Source: an uncultured Selenomonadaceae bacterium (GTDB lineage: Bacteria > Bacillota > Negativicutes > Selenomonadales > Selenomonadaceae). From it: DNA of 56,784 nucleotides. The position numbers and the translations under genes were made by a program. Where the stretch lies: NCBI GenBank assembly GCA_905234705.1, contig CAJOIB010000005.1, positions 1-56,784 on the forward strand. The letters run 5' to 3'. Under the pieces are notes generated by a model. The model was not told where the DNA came from. It worked only from the letters and a program-made list of their open reading frames with translations, and did not search any database. This document shows positions 18,985 to 28,123 of this stretch, piece after piece; the stretch's first letter is position 1, and every line of letters starts with the position of its first letter.

Positions 18985-19605
18985 TTGAGCGACAAAAGTA
19001 TTTTCGTGACGGGCACGGGTACGGACATTGGCAAAACTTACGTGTCCGATTTGATTATTAAAAAACTGCGCGACGCCGGTTATACTGCCGGTTATTACAA
19101 GGCGGCGGCTTCGGGCGTTGAAAATGTTCCTGCTGATAAATTTGTTTCGTACGTTTACAAAGACGCTGTGTCTCCGCATTTGGCGGCGAAAATTGCCAAG
19201 CGCCCGATTGATTTTTCAGTGATTGAGCTAGATTTTTATTTGACGCGCAATAAATTTGATTTTCTTGTTGTCGAAGGCAGCGGCGGTATAATTTGCCCAT
19301 TGCGCTGGGATAATCAGCATTTGATTCTTGATGACGTTGTTAAGCGATTAAATTTGCCGGTGATTATTGTTGCTGATTCGGGCTTAGGGACGATTAACGC
19401 AACTGCTTTGACTGTGGAACATTTAATAAATAAAAAAATTCCGGTCAAGGGTTTAATCCTCAACCGGTTTCAATCCGGAAATTTATTACACATTGACAAC
19501 GAAAAAATGTTAATCGAAATGCTGAATCTGCCAATCATCGCCAAAGTTCCGGAAAATGCGACTGCGCTTGACATTGACGCAGAAAATTTAACCGCGCTAT
19601 TTTAA
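18985..19605 (+). CDS. bioD: Dethiobiotin synthetase
   Basis: FVTGTGTDIGKTYVSDL P-loop, VEGSGGIICPL, AVSPHLAAK; TTG start overlaps TGA of the bioY frame. Confidence 0.88.
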   Translation: MSDKSIFVTGTGTDIGKTYVSDLIIKKLRDAGYTAGYYKAAASGVENVPADKFVSYVYKDAVSPHLAAKIAKRPIDFSVIELDFYLTRNKFDFLVVEGSGGIICPLRWDNQHLILDDVVKRLNLPVIIVADSGLGTINATALTVEHLINKKIPVKGLILNRFQSGNLLHIDNEKMLIEMLNLPIIAKVPENATALDIDAENLTALF

Positions 19606-19862
19606 AAAGCCGCTGATAATTTGTTCTTCAGCTTCCTGCTCAGTCAAGCCGAGCGTTATTAATCGGTTTCAATCCGGAAATTTACTACACATTGACAACG
19701 AAAAAATGTTAATCGAAATGCTGAATCTGCCAATCATCGCCAAAGTTCCGGAAAATGCGACGGCGCTTGACATTGACGCAGAAAATTTAACCGCGCTATT
19801 TTAAAAAGCCGCTGATAATTTGTTCTTCAGCCTCTTGCTCGGTTAAGCCAAGCGTCATTAAT
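19465..19862. repeat. 199-bp imperfect tandem duplication (19465-19663 and 19664-19862)
   Basis: Both units begin cggtttcaatccggaaattta[tc]tacacattgacaacg and run through ...ttaaccgcgctattttaaaaagccgctgataatttgttcttcagc; offset exactly 199; a small number of mismatches. Confidence 0.95.
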
Positions 19863-20722
19863 TTAATCAGCTGATCGCCCGCAATTTTGCCAATCGCCGC
19901 CTCATGAAACAGTACCGCGTCAACGTGATTTGCCTCTAGCGACGGCACAGCTAAAATCTTGCCTTCGTCCATGATAATCGAATCGCATTCAGTATGCCCG
20001 TTGCAGGGCGCGTTGCCAATCACGCATAAATCCAATTTTTGATAGGATTTTTCCTTAGCCACGCCGCGAGAAACCACGTCAGCGCCGGAATTTTCGCCGT
20101 CCAATGTAATTTTGTATGTGCTGAAGGCTTTTTGCGCGCCGTGCGTCATCAGCCGCTCTCGAACAATTAATTTAGCACCGGCTTTCAAAGCGGCGGTCGT
20201 CATTCGATTTGTCGAATCCACGCCCTTAATCTGAACCATTTCCATTTCCATAAAACTGCCGTCATTCATCGAAACTTCGGTAACAGGATTCAAAATTCTT
20301 TGCCCCGCGCCGTTGCCCGAACCGTAATGCTTCTCAACGTACTTAACCTTTGAATTTTTACCGACAAAAAACCTGTGAACGCCGTCGTGCTCAGAATCCT
20401 GGTTGCCGCAATTATCGATGCCGCAGCCCGCCACTATCACCACGTCGCAATTTTCGCCAATATAAAAATCGTTGTAAACCGTTTCCTTAATGCCGCTCGC
20501 GCTCAAAACAACCGGAATGTGCACACTTTCGTTTTGCGTGCCGTCTTTGATGTGAATGTCAATGCCGCTGCCGTCGTCCTTGGACGTAATTTCGATATTG
20601 GCGGTGTTGTTGCGCCCCGCAAGCTGGCTGTTCGCGCGGAAATTATATGCGCCGATTGGTACTTTATGCAGTCCGGCAACTTCAGCGATTAAGCGCCGCT
20701 GTATTTCGTCAAGTTTCAACAT
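19796..20722 (-). CDS. SufB/SufD-family Fe-S scaffold protein (short, SmsB-like)
   Basis: 308 aa; SLEANHVDAVLFHEAAIGKI, DVVSRG, C-terminal LTEQEAEEQIISGFL; directly downstream of a SufC ATPase. Confidence 0.85.
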   Translation of the reverse strand: MLKLDEIQRRLIAEVAGLHKVPIGAYNFRANSQLAGRNNTANIEITSKDDGSGIDIHIKDGTQNESVHIPVVLSASGIKETVYNDFYIGENCDVVIVAGCGIDNCGNQDSEHDGVHRFFVGKNSKVKYVEKHYGSGNGAGQRILNPVTEVSMNDGSFMEMEMVQIKGVDSTNRMTTAALKAGAKLIVRERLMTHGAQKAFSTYKITLDGENSGADVVSRGVAKEKSYQKLDLCVIGNAPCNGHTECDSIIMDEGKILAVPSLEANHVDAVLFHEAAIGKIAGDQLIKLMTLGLTEQEAEEQIISGFLK

Positions 20723-20726
20723 ATGC

Positions 20727-21446
20727 TCACCTCTTCAGCTTTTCGCATTCTTGGATAACCGATTCAGTATTTATAATTTCGGGTAAAATTTTTTCAGCCG
20801 CGCCGCGATTTTTAATTTGCCCATCAGCTAATACAATTATTTCGTCGGCAATGCTCAAAATTCGCTCCTGGTGCGAAATTATCACTATTGAGCCGCCGTC
20901 AATATTTTTGCGCATATCTTCAAAAATCTGTATCAAATGTTTAAAACTCCAAAGGTCGATGCCGGCTTCCGGTTCGTCGAAAATGGAAAGTTTAGTTTTG
21001 CGCGCCAAAATCGTTGCAATTTCAATGCGCTTGACTTCGCCGCCCGACAACGAAGAATTAACTTCGCGCTTAATATAATCCTGCGCGCACAGCCCAACCG
21101 CCGAAAGATAATCGCAAGCCTTATTGAAAGTCAATTTGCCGCCCGCCGCCAATTTCAACAAATCAAAAACTTCAATGCCTTTGAAACGCACGGGTTGCTG
21201 AAACGCAAAGCCTACGCCCAATTTCGCGCGCTCGGTAATGTCGGCGTTGGTAATGTCTTGCCCGTCCAAAATTATTTTGCCGCTGGTCGGTTTCTCAATG
21301 CCCATAATCAGCCGCGCCAATGTCGATTTGCCGCCGCCGTTCGGTCCGGTTATCACCACGAATTTATTATTTTCCACGGTTAAATTCACGCCGCGTATTA
21401 TTTCAACTCCCTCAACGCTGAAAAAAATATCTTGCAATTCCAGCAT
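20727..21446 (-). CDS. SufC-like ABC ATPase (SmsC-like)
   Basis: GPNGGGKSTLARLIMG, SSLSGGEVKRIEIATI, FDEPEAGIDLW. Confidence 0.88.
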   Translation of the reverse strand: MLELQDIFFSVEGVEIIRGVNLTVENNKFVVITGPNGGGKSTLARLIMGIEKPTSGKIILDGQDITNADITERAKLGVGFAFQQPVRFKGIEVFDLLKLAAGGKLTFNKACDYLSAVGLCAQDYIKREVNSSLSGGEVKRIEIATILARKTKLSIFDEPEAGIDLWSFKHLIQIFEDMRKNIDGGSIVIISHQERILSIADEIIVLADGQIKNRGAAEKILPEIINTESVIQECEKLKR

Positions 21447-21448
21447 CG

Positions 21449-22294
21449 TTAAGCCTCCTCGTATATTTTTTCAATTTCCGGTCGCGCAGAATTTTTGCGC
21501 AGATTTTCAAAAAATTGTTCCCTGTGAATTACTATTTCTGCGATAAATTCAGCAACGTAATCTTCAAACATTCCCGCCGAATCGTACAGCCGCCAAAATT
21601 TTTCAACGCTCTCTGCCGTCGCTACATCATATTCAATTCTGTGCAACAGCCGCGCCAGTTCTGCGCGAATTTCCGGCGTATACATAGATTTTAAAAGCGC
21701 AAGTTCCGGCATTGAGCGCGCCGCTCGCACTAACCAAAATTCTACTTCCAAATCGCCGCCGATATTTTCAAAGCCGCAATCGATTAATTTTTTTAGCAAA
21801 TCGGGCGGAGCGCTTTTCCGCAACGGCGAAAATCTCACGTGCTTATAAAACGACGCGTACATTAGCCGCTCAAATTCTGCGCGAGTATAAAATCTTGAGA
21901 CAATGCCGCCAAAATTCCCGTGCATTAACTTTTCTAAAATTTTCCAGTGGCGAATATTTCTGAAACTGGTTATGAAGACGCCGGTTTGTTTCAGATACTG
22001 CGAAAATCCCGCCGCTATGTCCTGCGGATTCGTCACAACTTCCAAGGTTAAATCGCCAATTATCGCGTCAAAAAATTCGCGCTCGAACGGAAGGCGCTCT
22101 TCCCGATAATCCATAACGATAACTTTCACGCGCGCGTCAACAAAATCTTCATCCGTCGTAATAAAAAAAATTTCAGCCGCCGGAAAAATCTTCAGCAAAT
22201 CTGAAATGTAATCAGCACTTTCAACAATCAAAATCTTAGTAAAAAAATCTTCGCCGTCAATAAAATTCGTCAAGCTGGGTTTAATATCGTTCAC
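21449..22294 (-). CDS. Class I SAM-methyltransferase-like protein
   Basis: ILIVESADYISDLLKIFPAAEIFFITTDED...FFDAIIGDLTLEVV...GVFITSFRN pattern. Confidence 0.5.
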   Translation of the reverse strand: MNDIKPSLTNFIDGEDFFTKILIVESADYISDLLKIFPAAEIFFITTDEDFVDARVKVIVMDYREERLPFEREFFDAIIGDLTLEVVTNPQDIAAGFSQYLKQTGVFITSFRNIRHWKILEKLMHGNFGGIVSRFYTRAEFERLMYASFYKHVRFSPLRKSAPPDLLKKLIDCGFENIGGDLEVEFWLVRAARSMPELALLKSMYTPEIRAELARLLHRIEYDVATAESVEKFWRLYDSAGMFEDYVAEFIAEIVIHREQFFENLRKNSARPEIEKIYEEA

Positions 22295-22295
22295 G

Positions 22296-22976
22296 CTAAA
22301 CCTCCGGATTCAATTCGTCGCCGTATTCGCGCAGGAAAATTTTCTGATACCGGCGATATTTCGGGTCAAGCGGCTTTTCTTTCGGGCAATGAATACACCA
22401 AAAATCCGCGGACTGATTCGGCACAACCACGCGATAGCCCGCCCGCTGCATTTCCTTGCACAGCGAAGTATCGTACAAGTGCCAGCCGTCAAATAAATCT
22501 TCGCGCCAAGGTAAATCATATTGCGTCGCCAAAAATAAGCCGTCGACTGATTCAACTTCCTGGTAAGCGCCCGCCGGTTCGTCGCATTCAGAATCAACCA
22601 CGCTCTCCGGCTCGCAAGCATGCAAAACGCGCCCAAATGTTCTCATACCGTCCCACCACACGCCGGTTATCGGCAAATGCAGACAGCCTATCATTCCAAC
22701 CACGCCAATGCTTTTATCGGCAAAAATTTTCAGCAGGTCGCCAATCAGATTTTTATTCACAACAAAAGTATCTTGGTGCAGGTAAATTTTGTATTTCGCG
22801 TCAGAATTTTTCATAGCCGAATTGTAGCCCGCAGTCATAGATTTAGCGCCGCGAACCGGAATAATCTCAACGCTCATATCGGCGGGAATTTTCAAATGTT
22901 TCAAGTACAAAACGCATTCGTCGTACCAATAATCGCTGTTGACGCAGGTTATAAACGCAACTTTTTTATCGTCCAA
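22296..22976 (-). CDS. Glycosyltransferase-like family 2 protein
   Basis: KVAFITCVNSDYWYDECVLYLKHLKIP...GYNSAMKNSDAKYKIYLHQDTFVVN. Confidence 0.75.
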   Translation of the reverse strand: MDDKKVAFITCVNSDYWYDECVLYLKHLKIPADMSVEIIPVRGAKSMTAGYNSAMKNSDAKYKIYLHQDTFVVNKNLIGDLLKIFADKSIGVVGMIGCLHLPITGVWWDGMRTFGRVLHACEPESVVDSECDEPAGAYQEVESVDGLFLATQYDLPWREDLFDGWHLYDTSLCKEMQRAGYRVVVPNQSADFWCIHCPKEKPLDPKYRRYQKIFLREYGDELNPEV

Positions 22977-23706
22977 TCAATTCAACCGCCTTGCTCAAAG
23001 TCTCACCAATATTTTCGCGGATAATCAGTTCCGCTTCCCTGTCAGCGTGCGTCTCGCTCTTGTTTATGATAATCAAGTATTCGCCGTTAAAATAATCGAC
23101 AAGCCCCGCCGCCGGATAAACTACAAGGCTCGTGCCGCCCACAATCAGCGTATCAGCCGCGCTAATCGCCTTTATCGACGCCTTCAAAATATTATCGTCA
23201 AGCGATTCTTCATAAAGCACAACGTCCGGACGAACCACGCCGCCGCATTTCGCGCAGTGCGGAATCGGTTTGTTTTCCATAATGTAATTCATATCGTAAT
23301 TTTCGCCGCATTGAATGCAAAAACTCCTGCGCACTGAGCCGTGCAATTCGTACACAGTTTTTGAACCGGCGGCTTGATGAAGTCCGTCGATATTTTGAGT
23401 GACAACCGCCGCCAAAATATTTCTGCGCTCAAGTTCTGCCAATGCAAGATGACCGGCGTTAGGCTTCGCGTCAAGATAGACAATGCGCGTCCGATAAAAT
23501 TCAAAAAAATCTGCTGGGCAATTCATAAAAAAACTATGCGACACCATTTCCTCTGGGCGAAAATTTCTGTGCAGGCGCTGATTGTAAATCCCATTGGCGC
23601 TGCGAAAATCCGGTATGCCAGATTCAGTCGACATTCCCGCGCCACCGAAAAATACTGCGCGAGTACTTTGCGATAAAATTTCCGCCAACTTTTTAATTTT
23701 GTCCAT
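22966..23706 (-). CDS. cobB: NAD-dependent protein deacylase, Sir2 family
   Basis: FFGGAGMSTESGIPDFRS, TQNIDGLHQAAGS, ELHGSV, paired CxxC zinc motifs, GTSLVVYPA. Confidence 0.95.
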   Translation of the reverse strand: MDKIKKLAEILSQSTRAVFFGGAGMSTESGIPDFRSANGIYNQRLHRNFRPEEMVSHSFFMNCPADFFEFYRTRIVYLDAKPNAGHLALAELERRNILAAVVTQNIDGLHQAAGSKTVYELHGSVRRSFCIQCGENYDMNYIMENKPIPHCAKCGGVVRPDVVLYEESLDDNILKASIKAISAADTLIVGGTSLVVYPAAGLVDYFNGEYLIIINKSETHADREAELIIRENIGETLSKAVELIGR

Positions 23707-25054
23707 CGACGCCGCCCTCGAATTTCAAAGCAATAATATCGCCTTCCGCCGGATTAATCGCGTTTTTAACAATGTCAATGTGAGCCGCTTCGTCCGTCGG
23801 AACAATAAATTTTTGAATTCGCCCTTCATTGTAAAGAAATTTAGCCACTTCGCCGGAAATGATTTGCAGGCGGTGATTGTCAGCCAGATTCAAATAATGG
23901 CGGTTTTGTTCGTGAGAAACATCTTCGCCGCTAAGATTAGCGGTATCGTCGATAACAAATTTGGGCAAAATCTCGCCGTCCTGCTGAAAAAGAATCTCGG
24001 CAATCGCCCTGCCAATATCGCTCATACCGTAAATAATACCGGCAGAAAATTTCTCCGCAGGCGCAATTTTAAGCGCAGTCTGCAATTCGCTGAACAAATC
24101 ATTTCTTTCGCGCAGAATTTTATCACGAAAATCTTGCTGTTTGGCTAATTCCGTTTTGAAATTTTTAATCACGTCTTGAATTTTGGCGGCAACGTCGAGC
24201 GCCGAGTCAATCGTTTCTTCAAATTTAAATTCGGCGGGAATATTTATGTCAACGTCATTAGCCGCCGCGCCGCGCTTGCCCGTGATAATCACGCAATTTG
24301 ACAGCGCCGCCTCGCGCATAAGCTGTTCCCGCGAAGACAATTCGCCAAAATCAACATAAACTTTCGCCCGATTAAAAAGTTTCTGGACAATTTCCGGACG
24401 CGCATCTTCAACCGGCAACCATTCAATTTCGGACAAATCTTTGACGACATCGGTAAAATCTTTGCCGCCGGTTTTTTTGTAAGCAACGATATTTCTCTTG
24501 CCGGTGAATTTGGCATTTTGCGCCGCGTCAAAAAAATTCTGCGTTAAATGGTCGCCGACGCTGTAAATTTTTTCTTCGGGAACGCCATTAACTTTCAAAA
24601 ATTGGCGAGCGTATTCGCTCTGCGCCCAATGCTCAACGTCGCTGTCAAATCGATTGAAACTGAAAAATCGCGGCATCGGTTCAGCCAAAATATTTTCCAT
24701 TAAATCCGCCGCTTTAATCGCAATGTCGCGCAGAAATGCATTGACATCAACCCACCACAAAATTCGGCGCGTTTCCTTCGTCAAGTACAAATAAGTCGCG
24801 GCAACTTCCGGTACAATTAAAATATTTTGCGGGTCATCTTCAACGCCGCTGTCGTAGGGAATATTATATTTGGTATACGCCGCGTCAACCGGATTTTCAG
24901 CGTTAAAATCTTCGACGCTGGGCAAATAAATCATATAAGTATCAAGATTTAGTCTGAGAAGTTGAGACGCTAATTGGTGGCAACGCTCGGCGGTTTCACT
25001 GCGATTATTGCCAGGGCACAGCACATAAATTTTCGACTCCGGATAAACTAACAT
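23693..25054 (-). CDS. Hypothetical glycosyltransferase-like protein
   Basis: 453 aa; glycosyltransferase-like middle (AKVYVDFGELSSREQLMREAALSNCVIITGKRGAAANDV), adjacent to another glycosyltransferase. Confidence 0.5.
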   Translation of the reverse strand: MLVYPESKIYVLCPGNNRSETAERCHQLASQLLRLNLDTYMIYLPSVEDFNAENPVDAAYTKYNIPYDSGVEDDPQNILIVPEVAATYLYLTKETRRILWWVDVNAFLRDIAIKAADLMENILAEPMPRFFSFNRFDSDVEHWAQSEYARQFLKVNGVPEEKIYSVGDHLTQNFFDAAQNAKFTGKRNIVAYKKTGGKDFTDVVKDLSEIEWLPVEDARPEIVQKLFNRAKVYVDFGELSSREQLMREAALSNCVIITGKRGAAANDVDINIPAEFKFEETIDSALDVAAKIQDVIKNFKTELAKQQDFRDKILRERNDLFSELQTALKIAPAEKFSAGIIYGMSDIGRAIAEILFQQDGEILPKFVIDDTANLSGEDVSHEQNRHYLNLADNHRLQIISGEVAKFLYNEGRIQKFIVPTDEAAHIDIVKNAINPAEGDIIALKFEGGVDGQN

Positions 25055-25143
25055 ACAAAAACTCTCCCAAAATTTTTTTTTTAATTATAGCACAGCCGCT
25101 TAAATCTTCAAAACAAAAAAAGAACGCGCCGATAAATATTTGT

Positions 25144-25171
25144 TTGCAAATCGGCGAAATTGTGTTATCAT
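25144..25171 (+). promoter_or_regulatory. Putative promoter, TTGCAA-16-TATCAT
   Basis: Upstream of pfkA; overlaps the right arm of cgccgat...atcggcg. Confidence 0.5.
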
Positions 25172-25213
25172 ACGGAAAAAGTTGTTTGTATTTTCGGCAA
25201 GGGAGGATTATGT

Positions 25214-26176
25214 ATGCTCAAAAGTATAGCAGTTATGACGTCCGGCGGCGATAGCCCGGGAATGAATGCGGCGGTGCGTGCCGTAACTAGAACTGCTCTT
25301 CATCAAGGTGTTAAGGTTTGGGGTATTCGCGGCGGCTATCACGGTATGCTCGACGAAGATATGTTTGAAATGCAGTCAAAAGACGTGGGCGACATTATTC
25401 AGCGTGGCGGCACATTTTTGGGAACAGCGCGCTGCAGACGTTTCACGACGCCGGAAGGACGTATGCTCGGCTATAAAAATCTTGTAGACCGCGGCATTCA
25501 AGGTTTAGTCGTTGTTGGCGGCGATGGCTCATTGCGCGGCGCGTCGACTCTCAGTCAAGAAACTGGTTTGCCGATTGTCGGTTTGCCTGGCACGATTGAC
25601 AATGACGTTTGGGGCTCTGAATACACTATCGGCTGTGACACCGCGGCTAACACGATTATTGACGCAATGAACAAACTGCGCGATACTGCTTCGGCTCACC
25701 GCAGAATCATTGTTTTGGAAGTTATGGGGCGCAACAGCGGCTGGTTGGCAATGGTCGCCGGTATTTCGGGCGGCGCGGAATATATTCTCGTTCCGGAAGA
25801 GCCTTTTGACCTCGAAGAAATTTGCGAAAATATGAAGGCAGAATACGAAAAGGGCAAACGCTACATTTTAATGGTAGTTGCCGAAGGCGCGGGCAAAGCC
25901 AGCGATATTGGACCGATTATCGCCGAAAAAACCGGCATAGATACCCGCATTTCCAAATTGGGACACATTCAGCGCGGCGGCTCTCCTTCAGTTATCGACC
26001 GCGTTAACGCAAGCCGTCTTGGTGAACATGCGGCGCTTGCTATTATTTCCGGTTTGTCGGATATCGTTTTCGGTTTCAATCGCGGGCACGTTGTTTCGAT
26101 TAATCTTCATGACGCTGTTAACAATAAAAAGACTCTTGACCCGCAACTGATGCGCCTTGCTAAAGTTCTCGCATAA
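25214..26176 (+). CDS. pfkA: ATP-dependent 6-phosphofructokinase
   Basis: AVMTSGGDSPGMNAAVRAV, GTIDNDVWGSEYTIGCDTA, IQRGGSPS; start corrected to second ATG. Confidence 0.95.
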   Translation: MLKSIAVMTSGGDSPGMNAAVRAVTRTALHQGVKVWGIRGGYHGMLDEDMFEMQSKDVGDIIQRGGTFLGTARCRRFTTPEGRMLGYKNLVDRGIQGLVVVGGDGSLRGASTLSQETGLPIVGLPGTIDNDVWGSEYTIGCDTAANTIIDAMNKLRDTASAHRRIIVLEVMGRNSGWLAMVAGISGGAEYILVPEEPFDLEEICENMKAEYEKGKRYILMVVAEGAGKASDIGPIIAEKTGIDTRISKLGHIQRGGSPSVIDRVNASRLGEHAALAIISGLSDIVFGFNRGHVVSINLHDAVNNKKTLDPQLMRLAKVLA

Positions 26177-26197
26177 AATTTTTCCCACACAAATAAA

Positions 26198-26235
26198 AAA
26201 ATCGCCGATTGGATTAATTTCCGACCGGCTTTTTT
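26198..26235 (+). terminator. Putative terminator after pfkA
   Basis: aaaaaaatcGCCGattGGAttaattTCCgacCGGCttttttta. Confidence 0.5.
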
Positions 26236-26300
26236 TATTTTTAAATTGTTAAAGCATACCAACACGAATTTGACAAGCGCCATTATAATTATCTCAAAAA

Positions 26301-26855
26301 ATGTCGGGGGTAAAATTGATGTTCGCAAAAATCACATTCTCGCTCGCCAAAGCCATAAACATAAAAATTACATTCATAATTGCAATCTTGATAGTGCTTG
26401 CGTTTACGCTGTTTTCATTCGGCGGCGGAATTATCGCGGCGCTGTCTTCAATATTTCAATGGATATTTTTAATTTTAACGAAAATCACGGGCGGAATTGC
26501 CTTCATACTCAATTCAATTTCTCAAGTGCTAATTTTATTAGTCAGTACAATCGGGAGCGTAATCATTTTCCTGCTGCAATTCTTGTTGTCCGGAATAAAT
26601 TGGGCGCTGAATTTGGTTTTTGGATTAATCAACGGCGTATTCGGATATTTGAGCACGATTTTTGGATATATCCTGCAACATTTTATACTGCGGTACACGA
26701 ACGTTGGAATTTTCCCGCCGATTGTCACGGATATTTTTAAATCGATTCTGGGCTGTTTTGATTTTGGCAGAAAATTATTCAAGCAGTTCGATAAAATCAG
26801 CAATTCCATTACTAAAAACTTGACGAAAAAATTATCGCGGAAAAAATTATTTTAG
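26301..26855 (+). CDS. Hypothetical membrane protein
   Basis: 184 aa with several hydrophobic segments and basic C-terminus; start could be at ATG 26319. Confidence 0.45.
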   Translation: MSGVKLMFAKITFSLAKAINIKITFIIAILIVLAFTLFSFGGGIIAALSSIFQWIFLILTKITGGIAFILNSISQVLILLVSTIGSVIIFLLQFLLSGINWALNLVFGLINGVFGYLSTIFGYILQHFILRYTNVGIFPPIVTDIFKSILGCFDFGRKLFKQFDKISNSITKNLTKKLSRKKLF

Positions 26856-28117
26856 TTGTCAACGCGCTTAATATCCGCGCCGAGGCTAACCAATTTCTGA
26901 ACGAGATTATCATAACCGCGGTCGATGTGGTGAATGTAGCCAATTTGAGTCTCGCCTTCCGCAACCAAGCCCGCCAAAACTATTGCCGCTCCTGCGCGAA
27001 GATCCGTCGCCTTGACTTGACAGCCCGTCAATTTTTCCTGCCCGTCAACAACCGAAGTCCGCCCGTCAATCTTAATCTTAGCGCCCATACGCCGCAATTC
27101 GTCAACGTGCATAAACCGATTTTCAAAAACAGTTTCAGTAACCATGCTCGTGCCTTCAGAAATCGTCAGCATAGCCATAAATTGAGCCTGCATATCGGTC
27201 GGAAATCCAGGATACGGCAAAGTTTTAATATCCACGGCGCGCGGACGCCTGTCGCAGGAAACGCGGATTCCGTCAACATCTTCAACGACATTAACGCCAG
27301 ACTCCTTCAATTTGGCGATAACCGGCTTCAAATGTTCGCTAATCGCATTGGCAATGTAAACGTCGCCGCGCGTCATTGCCGCCGCTATCATATAAGTTCC
27401 CGCTTCAATCCGGTCGGGAATAATCGTGTAGTCGTGCGCAATTAATTTGTTGACGCCTTCAATTTTAATGACGTTCGTACCAGCGCCGCGGATTTTCGCG
27501 CCCATAATGTTTAAATAATTCGCCAAGTCAACAATCTCCGGCTCTTGCGCGGGATTCTCAATGATAGTTTGCCCGTCAGCCATCGACGCCGCCATTAAAA
27601 TATTCTCCGTCGCGCCAACGCTCGGAAAATCTAAATAAATTCGTGCGCCCTTCAAACCATTCGGCGCAACAGCTGAAATATCGCCGTGCCCAATGTCAAT
27701 TTTCGCACCCAACGCCGCAAAGCCTTTCAAATGCAAATCAATCGGGCGTGTACCAATCGCGCAACCGCCAGGCAATGAAATTTTCGCCTCACCATGCCGC
27801 GCTAATAACGGACCCATTATCAAGAAAGACGCGCGCATTTTCCTAACCAAATCGTACGGCGCAGTCACATTTTCAATATTAGACGCGTCAACCGTCAATT
27901 CTTTTTTCGCCAAATCGTGATTGACTTTGACGCCAAGAGTTTTCAAAACTTCGCTGATAGTTCGTACGTCGTCAAGGTTCGGCACGTCTTCAAGGCAAGT
28001 AGCTTTATCCTGCCCAAGGAGCGTCGCCGCAATGACGGGAAGCACTGCATTTTTCGCGCCGCTGATTTTCACCGTACCGCTTAACCTTTTTCCGCCGTGT
28101 ATTACAAGTCTTTCCAA
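26852..28117 (-). CDS. murA: UDP-N-acetylglucosamine 1-carboxyvinyltransferase
   Basis: [69 protein letters not shown]. Confidence 0.96.
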   Translation of the reverse strand: MERLVIHGGKRLSGTVKISGAKNAVLPVIAATLLGQDKATCLEDVPNLDDVRTISEVLKTLGVKVNHDLAKKELTVDASNIENVTAPYDLVRKMRASFLIMGPLLARHGEAKISLPGGCAIGTRPIDLHLKGFAALGAKIDIGHGDISAVAPNGLKGARIYLDFPSVGATENILMAASMADGQTIIENPAQEPEIVDLANYLNIMGAKIRGAGTNVIKIEGVNKLIAHDYTIIPDRIEAGTYMIAAAMTRGDVYIANAISEHLKPVIAKLKESGVNVVEDVDGIRVSCDRRPRAVDIKTLPYPGFPTDMQAQFMAMLTISEGTSMVTETVFENRFMHVDELRRMGAKIKIDGRTSVVDGQEKLTGCQVKATDLRAGAAIVLAGLVAEGETQIGYIHHIDRGYDNLVQKLVSLGADIKRVDN

Positions 28118-28123
28118 ACTTAT

